A stretch of DNA of 64,000 nt, taken from positions 5,818,751 through 5,882,750 of the forward strand of contig NW_002060948.1 in assembly GCF_000150275.1 (NCBI RefSeq). The letters are read 5' to 3'. Both the position numbers and the translations under genes were made by a program. This DNA is from Trichoplax adhaerens (taxonomy: Eukaryota > Placozoa > Uniplacotomia > Trichoplacea > Trichoplacidae). Positions 37,240 to 58,889 of this stretch are shown in pieces; position 1 is the first letter of the stretch; every line of letters begins with the position of its first letter. The notes under the pieces are model-generated. The model was given only the letters and a program-made list of their open reading frames with translations. It did no database searches and was not told where the DNA came from.

Positions 37240-39770
37240 TGTTTTTTGCCAGATATTACCCGATGGTGATATCAGATGACTTTCTCTACGATGAAGGATG
37301 TTGTTTTACTAAATTATCCCCAATAAATGAAATCTTATTGTGTGCAAAATTCTTCATAATTGATATATTTATATCCATGAAGTTGAAATATTACGCAACA
37401 GTAACAATAAAATAAAAGAATTGACTTTAGTACAGTTATTGCAAGTTAATGCTAATCCTATTTAATTCTACATACACAATAAAAATCTGATATAATTTTC
37501 TAAGTGTATGTCAGGTCAATTCCATCGTCGTCTACAAGTTAATTTCTACAGCAGTAATCCCATAACATATACTATTACAACTTTATTTCATGGCTATCCT
37601 GCAAGTTCTGAATTTAATAATTAAGCTACTAACTTAATCTAGACAAATCTGCTAGAATATCCTTTCATTTCCTTAGTTACCAACTAATCTGTCAGTTCAA
37701 TTTATTCTTATACACCATCCAGTAAAGAAAATTTATACCTCCAATCAAATAAGGTATACGTAAATTCAATTCTTATTGACTTATTTTATTTTTTAACTTA
37801 ATTCCTTAATAAAGAACCCTTTCTGAATGAAATATTCTATTAATTAAGGACTAGATTTATCAAAACAAACTAATTAAAAGATATTTTCCAGAGTAAAATT
37901 TGCTGTAACTTTGACTCGTAGTCCATCGTTTATTTACATAGATTTTAAAGCCTTGATGACGTAAGCAAGGTTTATACATAATAAAAATTAAAAATTTAAA
38001 TGTATTGTTCGAAATTTTAATTCATAACGCTACTTTTTACGCATCATTTTATAATGCAAATTACGCTATAGTAGCTCAATCTTGAAGCTTTCTACCAAAT
38101 TACCATACCGGTAATTAAAATTCCCTTACAGTTTAGCCATTTGTAGCTCAACTATCTACTCCTAAATTTCTATCAAAATTAGAACACGATAATTGTTTTC
38201 ATTCGCTTATGTTAGCATCTGTTCTGCTGTCTAAAGTCCTAACGAGCATTCTATCTTGATGGGCCATAGTAGCCATTTATTACACCCTCTAAACTACATT
38301 ATAGAACCTCAATTTTCTTCTGCCGTGATCTAAATTATGAATGATTCTAATATCAATTATTTCAGTATCGTTTCTGTTCAGAATGGGCAAACTAAAACAA
38401 AATACATCCGAGTACGTAAATAAAGGGAATTATTGTCATCGGTAAACTTTTATTATCATTATCTGTCTGAAAACAAGATCATAAACCCATAAGGGCTCAT
38501 TTTATGTTATCAGTGAATTTAAATTTTTATTATCTAACTGAAAACAAGATCAAAAACTTGTCAATTCTCACTTGATGCCATTTTAATTATAGATTATCAT
38601 TTTATCTACTTCAGGGCCAAAATATTAATTTTACATTCAGCATAAACAATAATTAATTAGATTATTTTCCTGCTCTTTAGCTATCGAATTCTTTATTATA
38701 TATTTGAATTATAAACTTAATTTCGATTCCTTGTGCTTTGATCTTTAAACATCTTAAGTGAAAATGAATAAGAGGCGAAATGACAATAATTTATTACATT
38801 ATTTACGACGATTCCCTAATTTTTCACTTAATTGATATCCATTCCAATAATAAAGTAGAAGAAAATTAATTTTCTCCTCGTTGCAAAATTATTTGTAGCA
38901 TTGTCCATTTGTTTGTAGGATGGCTTGAAATATAAACTGTCAACCATGATCCTAATGATACAATCTACACCATTTAATACGATGTATTATCATTAAGTAC
39001 ATCAATTTCCTGATGGTGGATCTGATAATTATTTGCTTTCATGTTGATACCAAACAAGTTGGAGATGAATCCACTAGTTTAATTAATTATTCCTTCTTTA
39101 TTTTAGTTGTTTTAATGAAATTAAATTTCACCCTATCTCAAAAATGAAAAATTTAGTTGTTTCTAATGCATAGAATTCATTTAAATTGCAGCTTAAATCA
39201 AAAGCAGTAATATCTAACTGATCATCCGCAATTTTTTCAGTATCTTAGAAGTCTAACTTGGATCTACTTTAAATTTTAGCTCTACTGGGATTGTAATAAA
39301 ATCACTGTCCTTCTAAAACTTATTAATATATTACAATAATAAATGCTGCTATCAAAATACTCCTATGTCTATTTACACCTGGGATTAAATCTATAATAAT
39401 AATCTAACTAGGGATTGTAAACGTAAAATGTTTTTGCTCCGGGTACCCGTTGTTGAATTACTAAATCGAATCCTCGTACTTCATAATTTTATTCCGCTTT
39501 CATACCATTCTTAGGACTATTTAAGCGTTCTGAGATGTAAAGCGAATATAACGATAATTAAAACAGTGATTTTCGGCTGACTTTGACGATTAATTATTGT
39601 AAGATAATCGTTGTTAATAACATAATTTCAGCAGTTAATAACTGATATTTTACGACAACGCGACAAATTGGCAAAGGTAAAATAAAGTTATTTGCCTCTG
39701 GTGCGCTAGATAATTTGCCAAATATTACGAGAACACCGACATCTGAGCTTGCGAATTAAGATCAGCCCCG
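37240..39770. other. Intergenic DNA, nothing recognised
   Basis: This is about 2.5 kb of A+T-rich sequence without a convincing exon, RNA gene or strong repeat on either strand. Some locally repeated phrases occur near 38460 and 38525 (tctgaaaacaagatcataaa and ctgaaaacaagatcaaaaac). Confidence 0.45.
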
Positions 39771-39780
39771 GGATCAACCA

Positions 39781-39935
39781 ACTCAAAATTTCGGCGGATT
39801 TAGGCGTTTCGGGTATCTTCGACTATGTCTTGACCATCTTCACAGAAGGTAACTAACTTTAAAGGAATTAGTGCCCTTTAAGTTACGTTCCTCGATGGCA
39901 CCCAAAAATATCGTCGAAGTTCGCCGAAATTATGG
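39781..39935. repeat. Nested foldback sequence, possibly MITE-like
   Basis: Outer arms aatttcggcg (about 39787-39796) and cgccgaaatt (about 39922-39931) are complementary. Within them gtatcttcgac faces gtcgaag, and the centre has taactttaaagg facing ccctttaagtta. This patch is richer in G+C than its surroundings. Arms are imperfect and no flanking duplication was verified. Confidence 0.5.
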
Positions 39936-40887
39936 TATTCAATACTCCATTTGAATACTTACGAACACAAAATTGTCCAGATTTTTCAATACCAATGATA
40001 CGCGTGAATTAGAATATTTACCAGTCCTTCTGGTGGATCTAGCTGTATTAAATTATAGTACCAACGCAATTTTTAAACTGGCGACGTACATGAAATATTC
40101 GTAAATCATCGATTTTACCCCTTCCAACATAGGCAGTTTCAAACATTTAATTAATAAAATTTTGCATTAAATTAGATCAGAACCCAAAGCAACGTTACGA
40201 TAGTAACATTACAGTAAACCGTACAGTTGAAATTCAATATTTGCCAGAGGATTGATAAAGATAATAATACTAAAAGACAAGAAACCTAACGTGGCATTTG
40301 TTACTGACAGCAAAACGGCTGCATTTTCTTGCGGTAATTTATTACATACAGGATATAAAACTAAGTGAGACATTCTACAATTGGATAAAAAGTCATTTTC
40401 TATCGACAGCTTTCTTCTCACGATAATACGTATTACAAATAAATAGTAATACCCACAAGCTCTCAATTCAATACACGTAGAATTCCGGGCCGCTTATCAA
40501 TTCGCTTAATTAATTACTTGACTACGTGGCATTCAACGAGTTACATAGTCATAATAATTTTTTTTCTCGCGTAGCTCTGTAATGGAAGCAAATAGTGATT
40601 TTACAATTATTCGTATATGTTGCATTACAAACGCTATATTAAAACCGATTCCTAAATCATTAAACGTCATCTCTTCCTACTGTACTCGCATTAATGTGTT
40701 ATCATTAAGCACTGTAAGCATAAATTACAAAAAAACAGACTTGAAATATTTTTAAAGGTGGAACAATTGCAACGACATCAAGCCAACTTCACAGATAGAA
40801 TTATTACTTTCTTATTCTTCTCTAGATCGAAGAACTGTGACGATGGTCAAAAAACAATAGTGCCAATACTATAGATTGCAATATAAC

Positions 40888-41009
40888 AATATATATATAG
40901 TTACTGAACGTAAATATATATATATATATATATATATGCCGTATGTATGTATGTATATATATATTTAAATATATATATATATAGATATATATGTATATTA
41001 TGTATATCA
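40888..41009. repeat. TA-rich microsatellite
   Basis: Long runs of alternating TA are interrupted by a short (TATG)n-like stretch (atgtatgtatgt). The open frame on the minus strand at 40822-41067 is a translation of this repeat and is not a gene. Confidence 0.9.
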
Positions 41010-41734
41010 TCGTTAGTATGTGTTGCACCGGATTACACAACAATAACAAAAAATGGTCGTGTGCCATACATTTTGATACTCCGTAATTAAAGATTAAAAT
41101 GTAAACCAGAAATCATAACCATTCTTACGCATCAAATAATAGTATAATACCATTATATACCTATGCTACAAAAGAGCAGTACAAGCGGACTAATAAACCA
41201 GCAGCAGATGATGGCAAGTAATATCGGTAAAGCAATTAAACTTTATAGAGAATTATTTACACATAAAACGTAATATTAATAAAGTTAACGTCTTCAGTGA
41301 CTTGCGGAAACGATCGTGTCGCCTTTAGTAGAAACATCTACATTAGAAATATTCCACCCATTGATTTTGCGGTACAAACCTGATGAAAACTGTACATTAC
41401 ATGATCATACTAAGCAAACATAATACAAACTTAAAATTTCAACGTGAAATATAGAAAAAAATGTTCAGTGATGTCCTGCTTTCGTCACTCTAGCATCTAT
41501 GCAAGCAAAATATAAAGTTTTTTCATATCTACTAATCTCTTGAACTTGTCATCAATATATACTGTACTTCCGAAGCATAGCAACATGATTGTCATTATCT
41601 GACATATTCAGCTAACTATCAACGCAATAATAATATCGCATGCTAGCTCCCTATGAATTACTTAATCATTCCAAATATCCAATAAGGTTATGGTTCAAAT
41701 ATTAATAAGTTTCTTCCAACTTTTTCAATACCAA

Positions 41735-51267
<9,533 letters not shown>

Positions 51268-54200
51268 AATGACGAGTTGAGTGAGCACAAGATTGAACGC
51301 TGATGTTGGACAGCGGTTGATCAATTCGATGAACAACTAGAAGGCAGCAGTCAACAACGCATGCTGCTGTAATTCACAGCACACCCAGGCAATAAATGGC
51401 GAAACGTTGTATAACGCTGTTAGAGAACGATTTGCCGATGACAGCAAATAAAATGTTGATTCTAAGTTAATTACCAATCGTGATCGGCTGTAATAGCGAT
51501 AATAGCTAACTTCAACTGCATAGAACTGGCCAATGACAGTTAAATATGGCCGGCAGAATACACCAATGTTAGTCAACGTCTTTGATAGCAGTCAAGATAA
51601 GCGCTAAAATCAATCGTAATAGTTGGAAGTAATCTTCACTTGTGATCGAGTCGTTTTTCTTATGAAGAATATCTTGATACCAATGAGCATAGAATAGTAA
51701 ATAGTATTATTGCTAGTCAATATAAGGCAGTTACGCTAGATGATATTCAATTGGAGATTATTCAATTTGCAACCTTTAATGGTTTTTCACGAATGGTACG
51801 CAGTATGCTACACTATCATAATCTTCAAGATCCTAAACGTCTTTCATCTGTTGAACACATCAAAGTACTTTCGAACTTGCCAAGGTGGTTCGTTGATGGA
51901 AAGTAGTCGTGTTCCGTTATTCACTGACGAAGTAATACAAATATTCTTCAATCTGACCAATTACGTAAAACTCCAAATGTTGGAAGTTTCGTGATTGTAA
52001 GCCACGAGCGCCTGGAGCTGTGCCTTTTTATCAAGCTTTTTCTAAGCTCGCGTCTTGACCCGTAGATTATGATGATTTAGTATTGAGTAGAATTTTCAAC
52101 TTCAATTAGTAGAATGGTGGTGGAAGGAGAGCGCACTAGTGTACAGTACAGTCCACTCTACTCCACCCGACTGTTTAACGCAGTATCACCAAGCTAGTTG
52201 TTGTTGTTATTATGGTTCAGTACTACTGTTCTCTCCAGGAGTGCAGTTCAGTACAGTACAGCGTACTGTACACTGTACAGTACCGTGGCCCACTGCTACA
52301 GTGCACAGTACAAGTTCCACATTCTGTACTGTACACTGTACAAAATGACAATGTCCATTTGTATTACAGCAGCAGCTCCAGCAACGAGATATGAGTCATC
52401 AATGATGACCTACAATGTACACATCAACACATCGTGGATTGAACTGCGCTGAAGCAGGGAAAATGCACGATGTCCGTAGTGACTGGACGGTAAGTCCATC
52501 AACTACCTGTGCTAAAATACCTCTACTTTTATGCATTGCTAGTGGAAAAATACCATATCACAACCACTTTTTCTATAGTCGATATCGGCTACTATACTTT
52601 GTACAGTATTTCCCTTCCACTACCTTGTGCTCTACTGTACTGTACAGATGTGCGTCATTCAAGTCCTGTCTGATTCATTAAAAAAACAATCATTATTCTG
52701 CTAATTTGGGCTTTTAGCATAAATGGTGTACAGTATGCTAAACGATCAAGGCCAGTAGAATAATACACTACTACAATGGTACAATATTATGTCGTGAGTT
52801 GTAGACGACAACATTTGATCTACAGTAGAAGACAGCAAAGTACGACAGTATACAGTATAAAATGACTGCAATGAAGAAGCAACTGGACTGCCAATCAACA
52901 TGTGGTGAATGATCACCAATCATGCATCATTCATAAAGCTTATTATCACTATAATAAGCGTTGATCATATGATACGATGATTGTTGAAATAATACAATCA
53001 AAAAACATACTGTGCAGTAGATTGAATTTATTGAGGACTAGCAGTGAGTGGGTTGAGAAGGAACCAAATGAAGGCCAATTTTTGGCTCATAGTCAAGACG
53101 CTGTGCTACTTGAACGCAGTTAATTAAATTATGATGAACTACAACAGCAAGAAGCGCTGTAATGACTCATTTTAATTGATGAATAATAATAAGATTGATC
53201 ATGGCAGTCATCAATGGCCGCATACTGTATCTTGAAAGAAAATGCCTTGCATTGTCCCTACAATAGTACCACAGTGTATAGGAGTACACAAATACCATCT
53301 ATAAAGTAAATAAGTAAATAGTGTTATCGCGCTGCATTATACCGCAGAATGACGTTTTGATTTACTAAGTGATTGTTCCAACTACTCCTGATTACACTCA
53401 TCAACCAAAAGTTGAATGGTCTATGGCGCCTTAAGTCATCCTAGAAGAATATGCCTAAGCTACGTGCATGATTTCTGATACTCATCATCTTCATGAGATG
53501 AATCAAACCTGTCAGCAGAGAATGCTATAATAGCCCATGGATCTTCAATCATGATTCAATAAGAATTGATACGCATAATATAGATTGTAGCATACCCCTT
53601 TCCCAATATCACTCCTATCACAGCTAACATTACGTCTTGAAAAAAATTCCTAGTTGAGCATCAGAAAAGGCCACGCTACGCCTTGCTAACTAATCATGGA
53701 CTGTACGGAATGATGTATTCTATTAGTAGAGTCTACTCGGTTAGATTGTATTATAACATTGAATGATTGTCATGTTAACCATGATAATGCTGCAACCAAA
53801 GAAATCCAAATAGAATAAAAATTCAAAAAAGGTTTTTTATTATTTATTATTTATTATTATTATTATTGTTATACTTGAGCTGTTGTACTTGAGTTAGTCA
53901 CATCATTGTATATTGTAATTTTATCCCGCTTGATGTATTGCGCATTGTCATCAATTTGGCTTACGAATTCGATATGGAGAAGCCATAGACTGTGCGTATA
54001 AATAATTATTATTATTATTATTTACCGTCGTCTGCAGTTTGCTTATACTGTACGTAGTCGAGCTAACTGCAGAAAAAGTCCTTCATCAAGGCGAAAATAC
54101 AACGAGTGCAGACAATCTGTCAAGAGTGCTAAGCAGCCATGACGTCATGAGGTTTAGGAGATGCAACCCAATTGCCCTCTCACGTTCCTGTACAAAATGG

Positions 54201-54966
54201 GGATGTTGTTGATGAGAATTAATTCAATTAGGCATGTTAAACGACCTACAGAAGCCAGCTAAGCTTTTCATCAAGTTGGTATTTTTTTTCAATGATGGTT
54301 TGGATTATATTATTGACTTGATCCGATGGCTCGCCACAAGATAAAATATTCGGTTTGGCTTTGCTTTGGCTTGAAGTCGGCCTAGCAGACTAGAGCTGAA
54401 TCAATGATGCGGGTAGTAGAGTAGAGTATACGGCAGGTATTCAGAGCGTGCTACTGTATTGCAACATGTTATCATCAACTCTTTCCACTAGACTGCAGTA
54501 GTGGTACAGTATACCTCTGCGACGAATGTGCGTGTCTCGGTGTACAGTAGACCCTTCCCATTTCGACTAAATGTAAAGAATCCTATGCTGAAACGTCTCC
54601 AACGATGGTATTCACTTACCAAAACTCATAGACATAATTTCAGCTAATTCTATCAAGATTTTTGGAGATATTTCAGCATAAAATTCTAAACATGGAGTCA
54701 AAATCTGAAGAGTCTAGCGAAGTCTACAGTCTACAGTCTACAGTGTACGCTACTCTACAGTACAATCATCGTTTCTTTTTACTGTAGATGATAATAATAA
54801 TAATAATAAATAATAGATGATAATAATACTACCCATCACCTACTTCAGTCAATTTATTTAGTCAAGCAGGAAATAGAATTGCAATTTTCAAGCTTTTCTG
54901 CAGCATTCTTGGATTATGTGGACTCTGTAAGAGGATGATGATCGGTTGAACTTGATATTGCAAGGC
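51268..54966. repeat. Divergent intergenic region (MARK/WDR25) with GTAC palindromes and ATT microsatellites
   Basis: This 3.7-kb region lies between head-to-head MARK and WDR25. GTAC palindromes cluster at 52139-52345 (the densest run), 52597-52645, 52844-52857 and 54720-54765. ATT/TAA trinucleotide runs occur at about 53827-53868, 54000-54022 and 54788-54815. Overlapping open frames at 52139-52681 in several phases are produced by the palindromes. No gene was recognised. Confidence 0.75.
54139..54150. promoter_or_regulatory. CRE-like palindrome upstream of WDR25
   Basis: The perfect palindrome catgacgtcatg contains the full 8-bp CREB/ATF consensus TGACGTCA (54140-54147). It lies about 0.8 kb upstream of the proposed WDR25 start in the shared MARK/WDR25 intergenic region. 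Function is inferred from the motif only; a chance match is possible. Confidence 0.35.
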
Positions 54967-57473
54967 ATGCATGCTCTACAGACGTACTGCAGTTCAGATT
55001 CAGAGGAAGATGCCATCGAACATAACAATACTCGCCATCAAGATCATCCTAAACAAGTGCAATCGAGTAAGGCAAATTTCTTCATTAAGGTTAATCTATC
55101 ATCAACATGACATGATTGTGTAATGAATGTTCAAGAGTATCTGCCATACAAACGATACGAAGCTGATGAATGCCTAGAAATAGGATCATTTCGTTATAGT
55201 TGCTATAGCTAATCTGCAGGATTGAGGGACTCTTTTTTGAACTTGAAGTTAGATAATGTATTATACATAATAGACCACAAGATCAAAGTAAAAAAAGCAT
55301 CTATTGATCTAATTTAATTTAATGATTATATTATTTATTGATCATGTTGAGCAGCTTGTAGCATGCACGATAAGTACTGTGTATTAATTTAAAAAATGAA
55401 AACGATTTCAATCAAATTCTATAGTCACAAGTTATCCTGGTTATCCTACGGTTTTTGGATGTAAGACTGATTATATTATTGATGAGCATTCAATCAACCG
55501 TCAGTACCATCGATGATCGACTACATATAATTATTTAGAAATGATAAATCATATAAATCACTATCGAGACACAAGTGTATAAAAATAACAATGGGCTAGT
55601 GCATAGACTTCTAAAAATTCGGTCTTTTTGAGTAGTCCATGGCTAGTGCAACTGCATACTCTTACAGAGAGTAATTCACAATGGATTAAATTGAATCGCC
55701 ATCGTAGACAGTAAATTTTGTTATGCACCCAAGTATAAACCTAATTAAGTTGCATTCTATCTACTTTGCTATTTGCGTTGATCTTCAATACATCTTGACG
55801 TAGGAAATTGCCATCCAAATTTAACTCATTGCCGGATGGATGCTGTCAATCCTGCTCCTGCATTACCAACGCCAAAAGTTCCAGTCATTCGTCCATACAT
55901 TTCCAAAAGGAAAAGAGGTGATGATGATATGCCATCAAACAACAACATCGTAAAAAAAGGTCCTCTAAATATACCGCCTAGTTATCAATCTGATACTAGC
56001 AACGACACAAATGTTGTCAATAGATTACCTAATAAAGTCAATGCCGTTTACTCAGAACATAAAAAGTGTGTCAATTGCATCCGATGGAACCCTAACCAGC
56101 ATAATCTGTTATTATCTGCCAGTATGGATGGAACAATACGGGTATGGAATTATCCTCAGTGTAAAGAGAGCTTGCTATGTATTAGAAATCACTTTCAGGC
56201 AGTGAGATCAGCTTTATGGAGTATTGACGGTACTAGTATTCTATCTGGTGGATTTGATAAAACGTTACGCCTTACGGATGTAAACGCAGGTGAATTAAAA
56301 TTTTAATGCCGTAATTATTTAAAGGTGATGCATTGGCTAAAAATGACACTTTCTGGTTATCAATGCTATTAAAATTTTTCATTATAGGAAAGGAAACATT
56401 ACTGATACAAAGTAATCAGTTTATTACTGCCCTTCATTTTCATCCTGTGGATAACAATCTCTTCATTTCAGGTGGTTCACAAGGGGCTATCAATTGTTGG
56501 GATATTCGCTCTGGAAAAGTAAAGATTCCAATGCTTTTCTACTATCTTTTGACATTAGTTCACCTTTTTTGTACTTTTAATATACGTCGTCTATGCTATT
56601 GATGTAACATCACAGTACCAATTGTGTAAGACAAGGTATTAATGTTCTCATTTTGGGATTTATGTGAAGGCAATTCGAAACTACATAGGTACCTTTGGCC
56701 AATTGCAAGATTTCGCATTCTTAAATGGTGGATCAGAATTCTTTTCAGCTACAGACACGGTGCGTCGTAATTCAACCGATCGTGCTCTACTAGCTTGGGA
56801 TTTTAAAACTGGAGCTATTCTCTCTAATCAAATATATCAAGTAAGTTCATCTAGTATAAGCTATTCAATTACGATATTGTTGTTCACTCTCATGTATACC
56901 TATAGAAATTGAATCTTTGATTCAGTTGCTGTTTAACTAAGTGATGGTAATGTATGCGTAAATCTCTTAATAGGAAGCATTTACGTGTACATGCCTGAAA
57001 GTTCACCCGTTTGAATCGACGCTCATTGCTCAATCAAACGGAAATTATATCGCAATTTTTTCAACCAAGCGACCTTACAAACTCAACAAGAAGAAAAGAT
57101 ACGAAGGCCATCAGGTAAGCTACCTGGATTAATAGAATATTAGTCTTAAATTAACGACACCTTACAAACAGGGAAACAGCTCATACTAGCCTACTGTATA
57201 CGCAAAGTAAATACTTATATTTTTGTTATATGTGCTACGATTTAAATATAGGTATCTGCACACCGCATTGGCTGCGATTTTAGCCCAGATGGCACTATGG
57301 TCATAACTGGATCATCAGATGGCAACTTTTATGGCTATAGCTATAAAAGTAGCAACATTATTAAAAAAGTTGAAGCTTATACATGTGCCTGTGTAGACGT
57401 TGCGTTCAATCCTGCATTATATAGAACTGTTGCTACTTGTGGATGGGATGGAAATATCAAGATTTTGAGTTAG
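54967..57473 (+). CDS. WDR25: WDR25 homolog, WD40-repeat protein, 6 exons, 416 aa
   Basis: WDR25 is a WD40 protein related to the splicing factor CDC40/PRP17; its exact role is poorly known. Exons: 54967-55066, 55804-56289, 56388-56518, 56670-56840, 56974-57114 and 57252-57473 (stop TAG). Phases 1,1,0,0,0 are consistent and 1,251 nt divide by three. The first exon gives an acidic start (MHALQTYCSSDSEED) typical of this family's N-terminus; the next ATG at 55836 is a fallback start. WD motifs follow: CVNCIRWNPNQHNLLLSASM DGTIRVWN, ILSGGFDKTLRLTDVNAG, ITALHFHPVDNNLFISGG, LLAWDFKTGAILSNQIY, KKKRYEGHQVSAHRIGC and ITGSSDGNFYGYSY. ILSGGFD.L.LTD, WDFRT.A.ISNQI and RRYEGH favour WDR25 over CDC40. The gene is divergent from MARK. 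Confidence 0.93.
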
Positions 57474-58393
57474 CTTGCATTGCTATAACTTTGTCATGTA
57501 TTATACCAAGCTACGACTAATATCAAAATCTCGTCTTGTGCGGGTGCCTCAAATAATGTACCATACGGTATATTTAAAACAGAAAACCATTAGTACACTT
57601 TCATATATATATCATTCAAAAATGTAGCCTAAATTTACAGTCAAAAACATGTCAGGCATTATTATGACGCGCAAATACTATAGCTTTATTCTAAAATGTG
57701 GTTAGTCGTCAAGAATGCCTAAAAAATGTTTGTTAATTATTAATATCGGCAGTTAACATACGCTATCAACTTTGGACTTTATAATAAAGTTGAAATTGTA
57801 AATTTTTATCTCAAGTACCATCAAGTTGTTGCTAGCAGAATAAAATTGATTTTTACACAGACGCATGATGAGTACGATAGTATCATGTAGCAGTTCACTT
57901 TATAACTAATCAATGAAACCATAATTTATTTGCATATCTTCATTCTGAGCTTGTAATATTGTTCCGGCTAATGATTTCCAATGGACAAAGCATGACTATT
58001 AAATCACTGATCGGGAATATTTCAATTTCATTTCAAACGTAATATTTTTAAAACATTAAAGGAATTACAGCTATCAATCTCAAATCGTTACATATAATAT
58101 TATTACAAAATCAGACACGTAGGAGGACATTATTTCTTCGTCAGACGCAGAATTATTTAAGGTTATGGATATTCTTGTATAATTCGGCCGGATCTTTTCA
58201 GTATAACATACTATGAAGTTTAATTTGGTTAGAGATTAGCATTTATCAGATTCCTTACTGGATGGTCGATATTTTCGCAGCTTCTCCTCCAATCTATATT
58301 AATATAATTAAGTGCAGATATACTAGTTGAGAAGGTGTACAGTAGTTTGCGCCCTTGGATAAATATCTCGCTACCAGGATTATGAATAATAGC
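57474..58393. other. Convergent intergenic spacer
   Basis: About 0.9 kb between the 3' ends of WDR25 (+) and the small coiled-coil gene (-). It is A+T-rich. An aataaa-type string follows at about 57838-57844 (agaataaaat), but assignment as a poly(A) signal is uncertain. Nothing else was seen. Confidence 0.5.
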
Positions 58394-58889
58394 TTATCGA
58401 AACATAGTATTAAGGTATTGTAAATTAAAATATTTCCTTTCTAACCTATTAATCCTATTTTCCATTGACTGTATTTTCTTTCTGCACTTATCGTAATTAT
58501 CATAATAGCTTAGGATTTGACTATTTAATGCACTTTCCAAGCGATGAATTCGTTCCGCTTGAGCATATAAACTTTCGCTCATTACCATGACTCTCGATCT
58601 GGTAATTTCAACGTCTATCCTAATATTCATTACATAGCAAAATGAGTACATGTTAACATTTAGGTGTATTACTTTTTATATAGCTATAAATGGAGTTCAT
58701 AGCAGTGTATTTATGTTTAATATAAATTTTAATTTTAATTGCTATCGATAGAATAAATATATATATAAACTATATGCACTAAATGATGGGAATTAATTTA
58801 CTACTGTATATAGCAGTACGTTATAATGATCAATATAATTTTACGTACGCTAGGCGACGATTATCCTCCATTCCATCTGAATCAGGCAT
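58394..58889 (-). CDS. Small coiled-coil protein, two exons, 88 aa, unknown
   Basis: Exon 1 is 58889-58849 (MPDSDGMEDNRRLA) with donor gtacgt. Exon 2 is 58619-58394 after acceptor attag, ending in TAA (58396-58394). Phases match (2 to 2), giving 88 aa. The start is acidic; the rest is a predicted helix rich in Glu/Arg/Lys/Leu with heptad-like spacing (SLYAQAERIHRLESALNSQI, then MENRINRLERKYFNLQYLN). That suggests a dimerising coiled coil. No family is recognised. An acceptor-like ttgcag sits directly before the ATG, so further 5' exons may exist upstream and this may be only the C-terminal part of a larger protein. Confidence 0.55.

Noticed and set aside
40822-41067. 81-residue Ile/Tyr-rich minus-strand frame
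   Set aside because: Translation of a TA microsatellite.
56011-56205. 64-residue frame overlapping WDR25
   Set aside because: Alternative phase within the WDR25 exon 55804-56289, which carries clear WD40 motifs.
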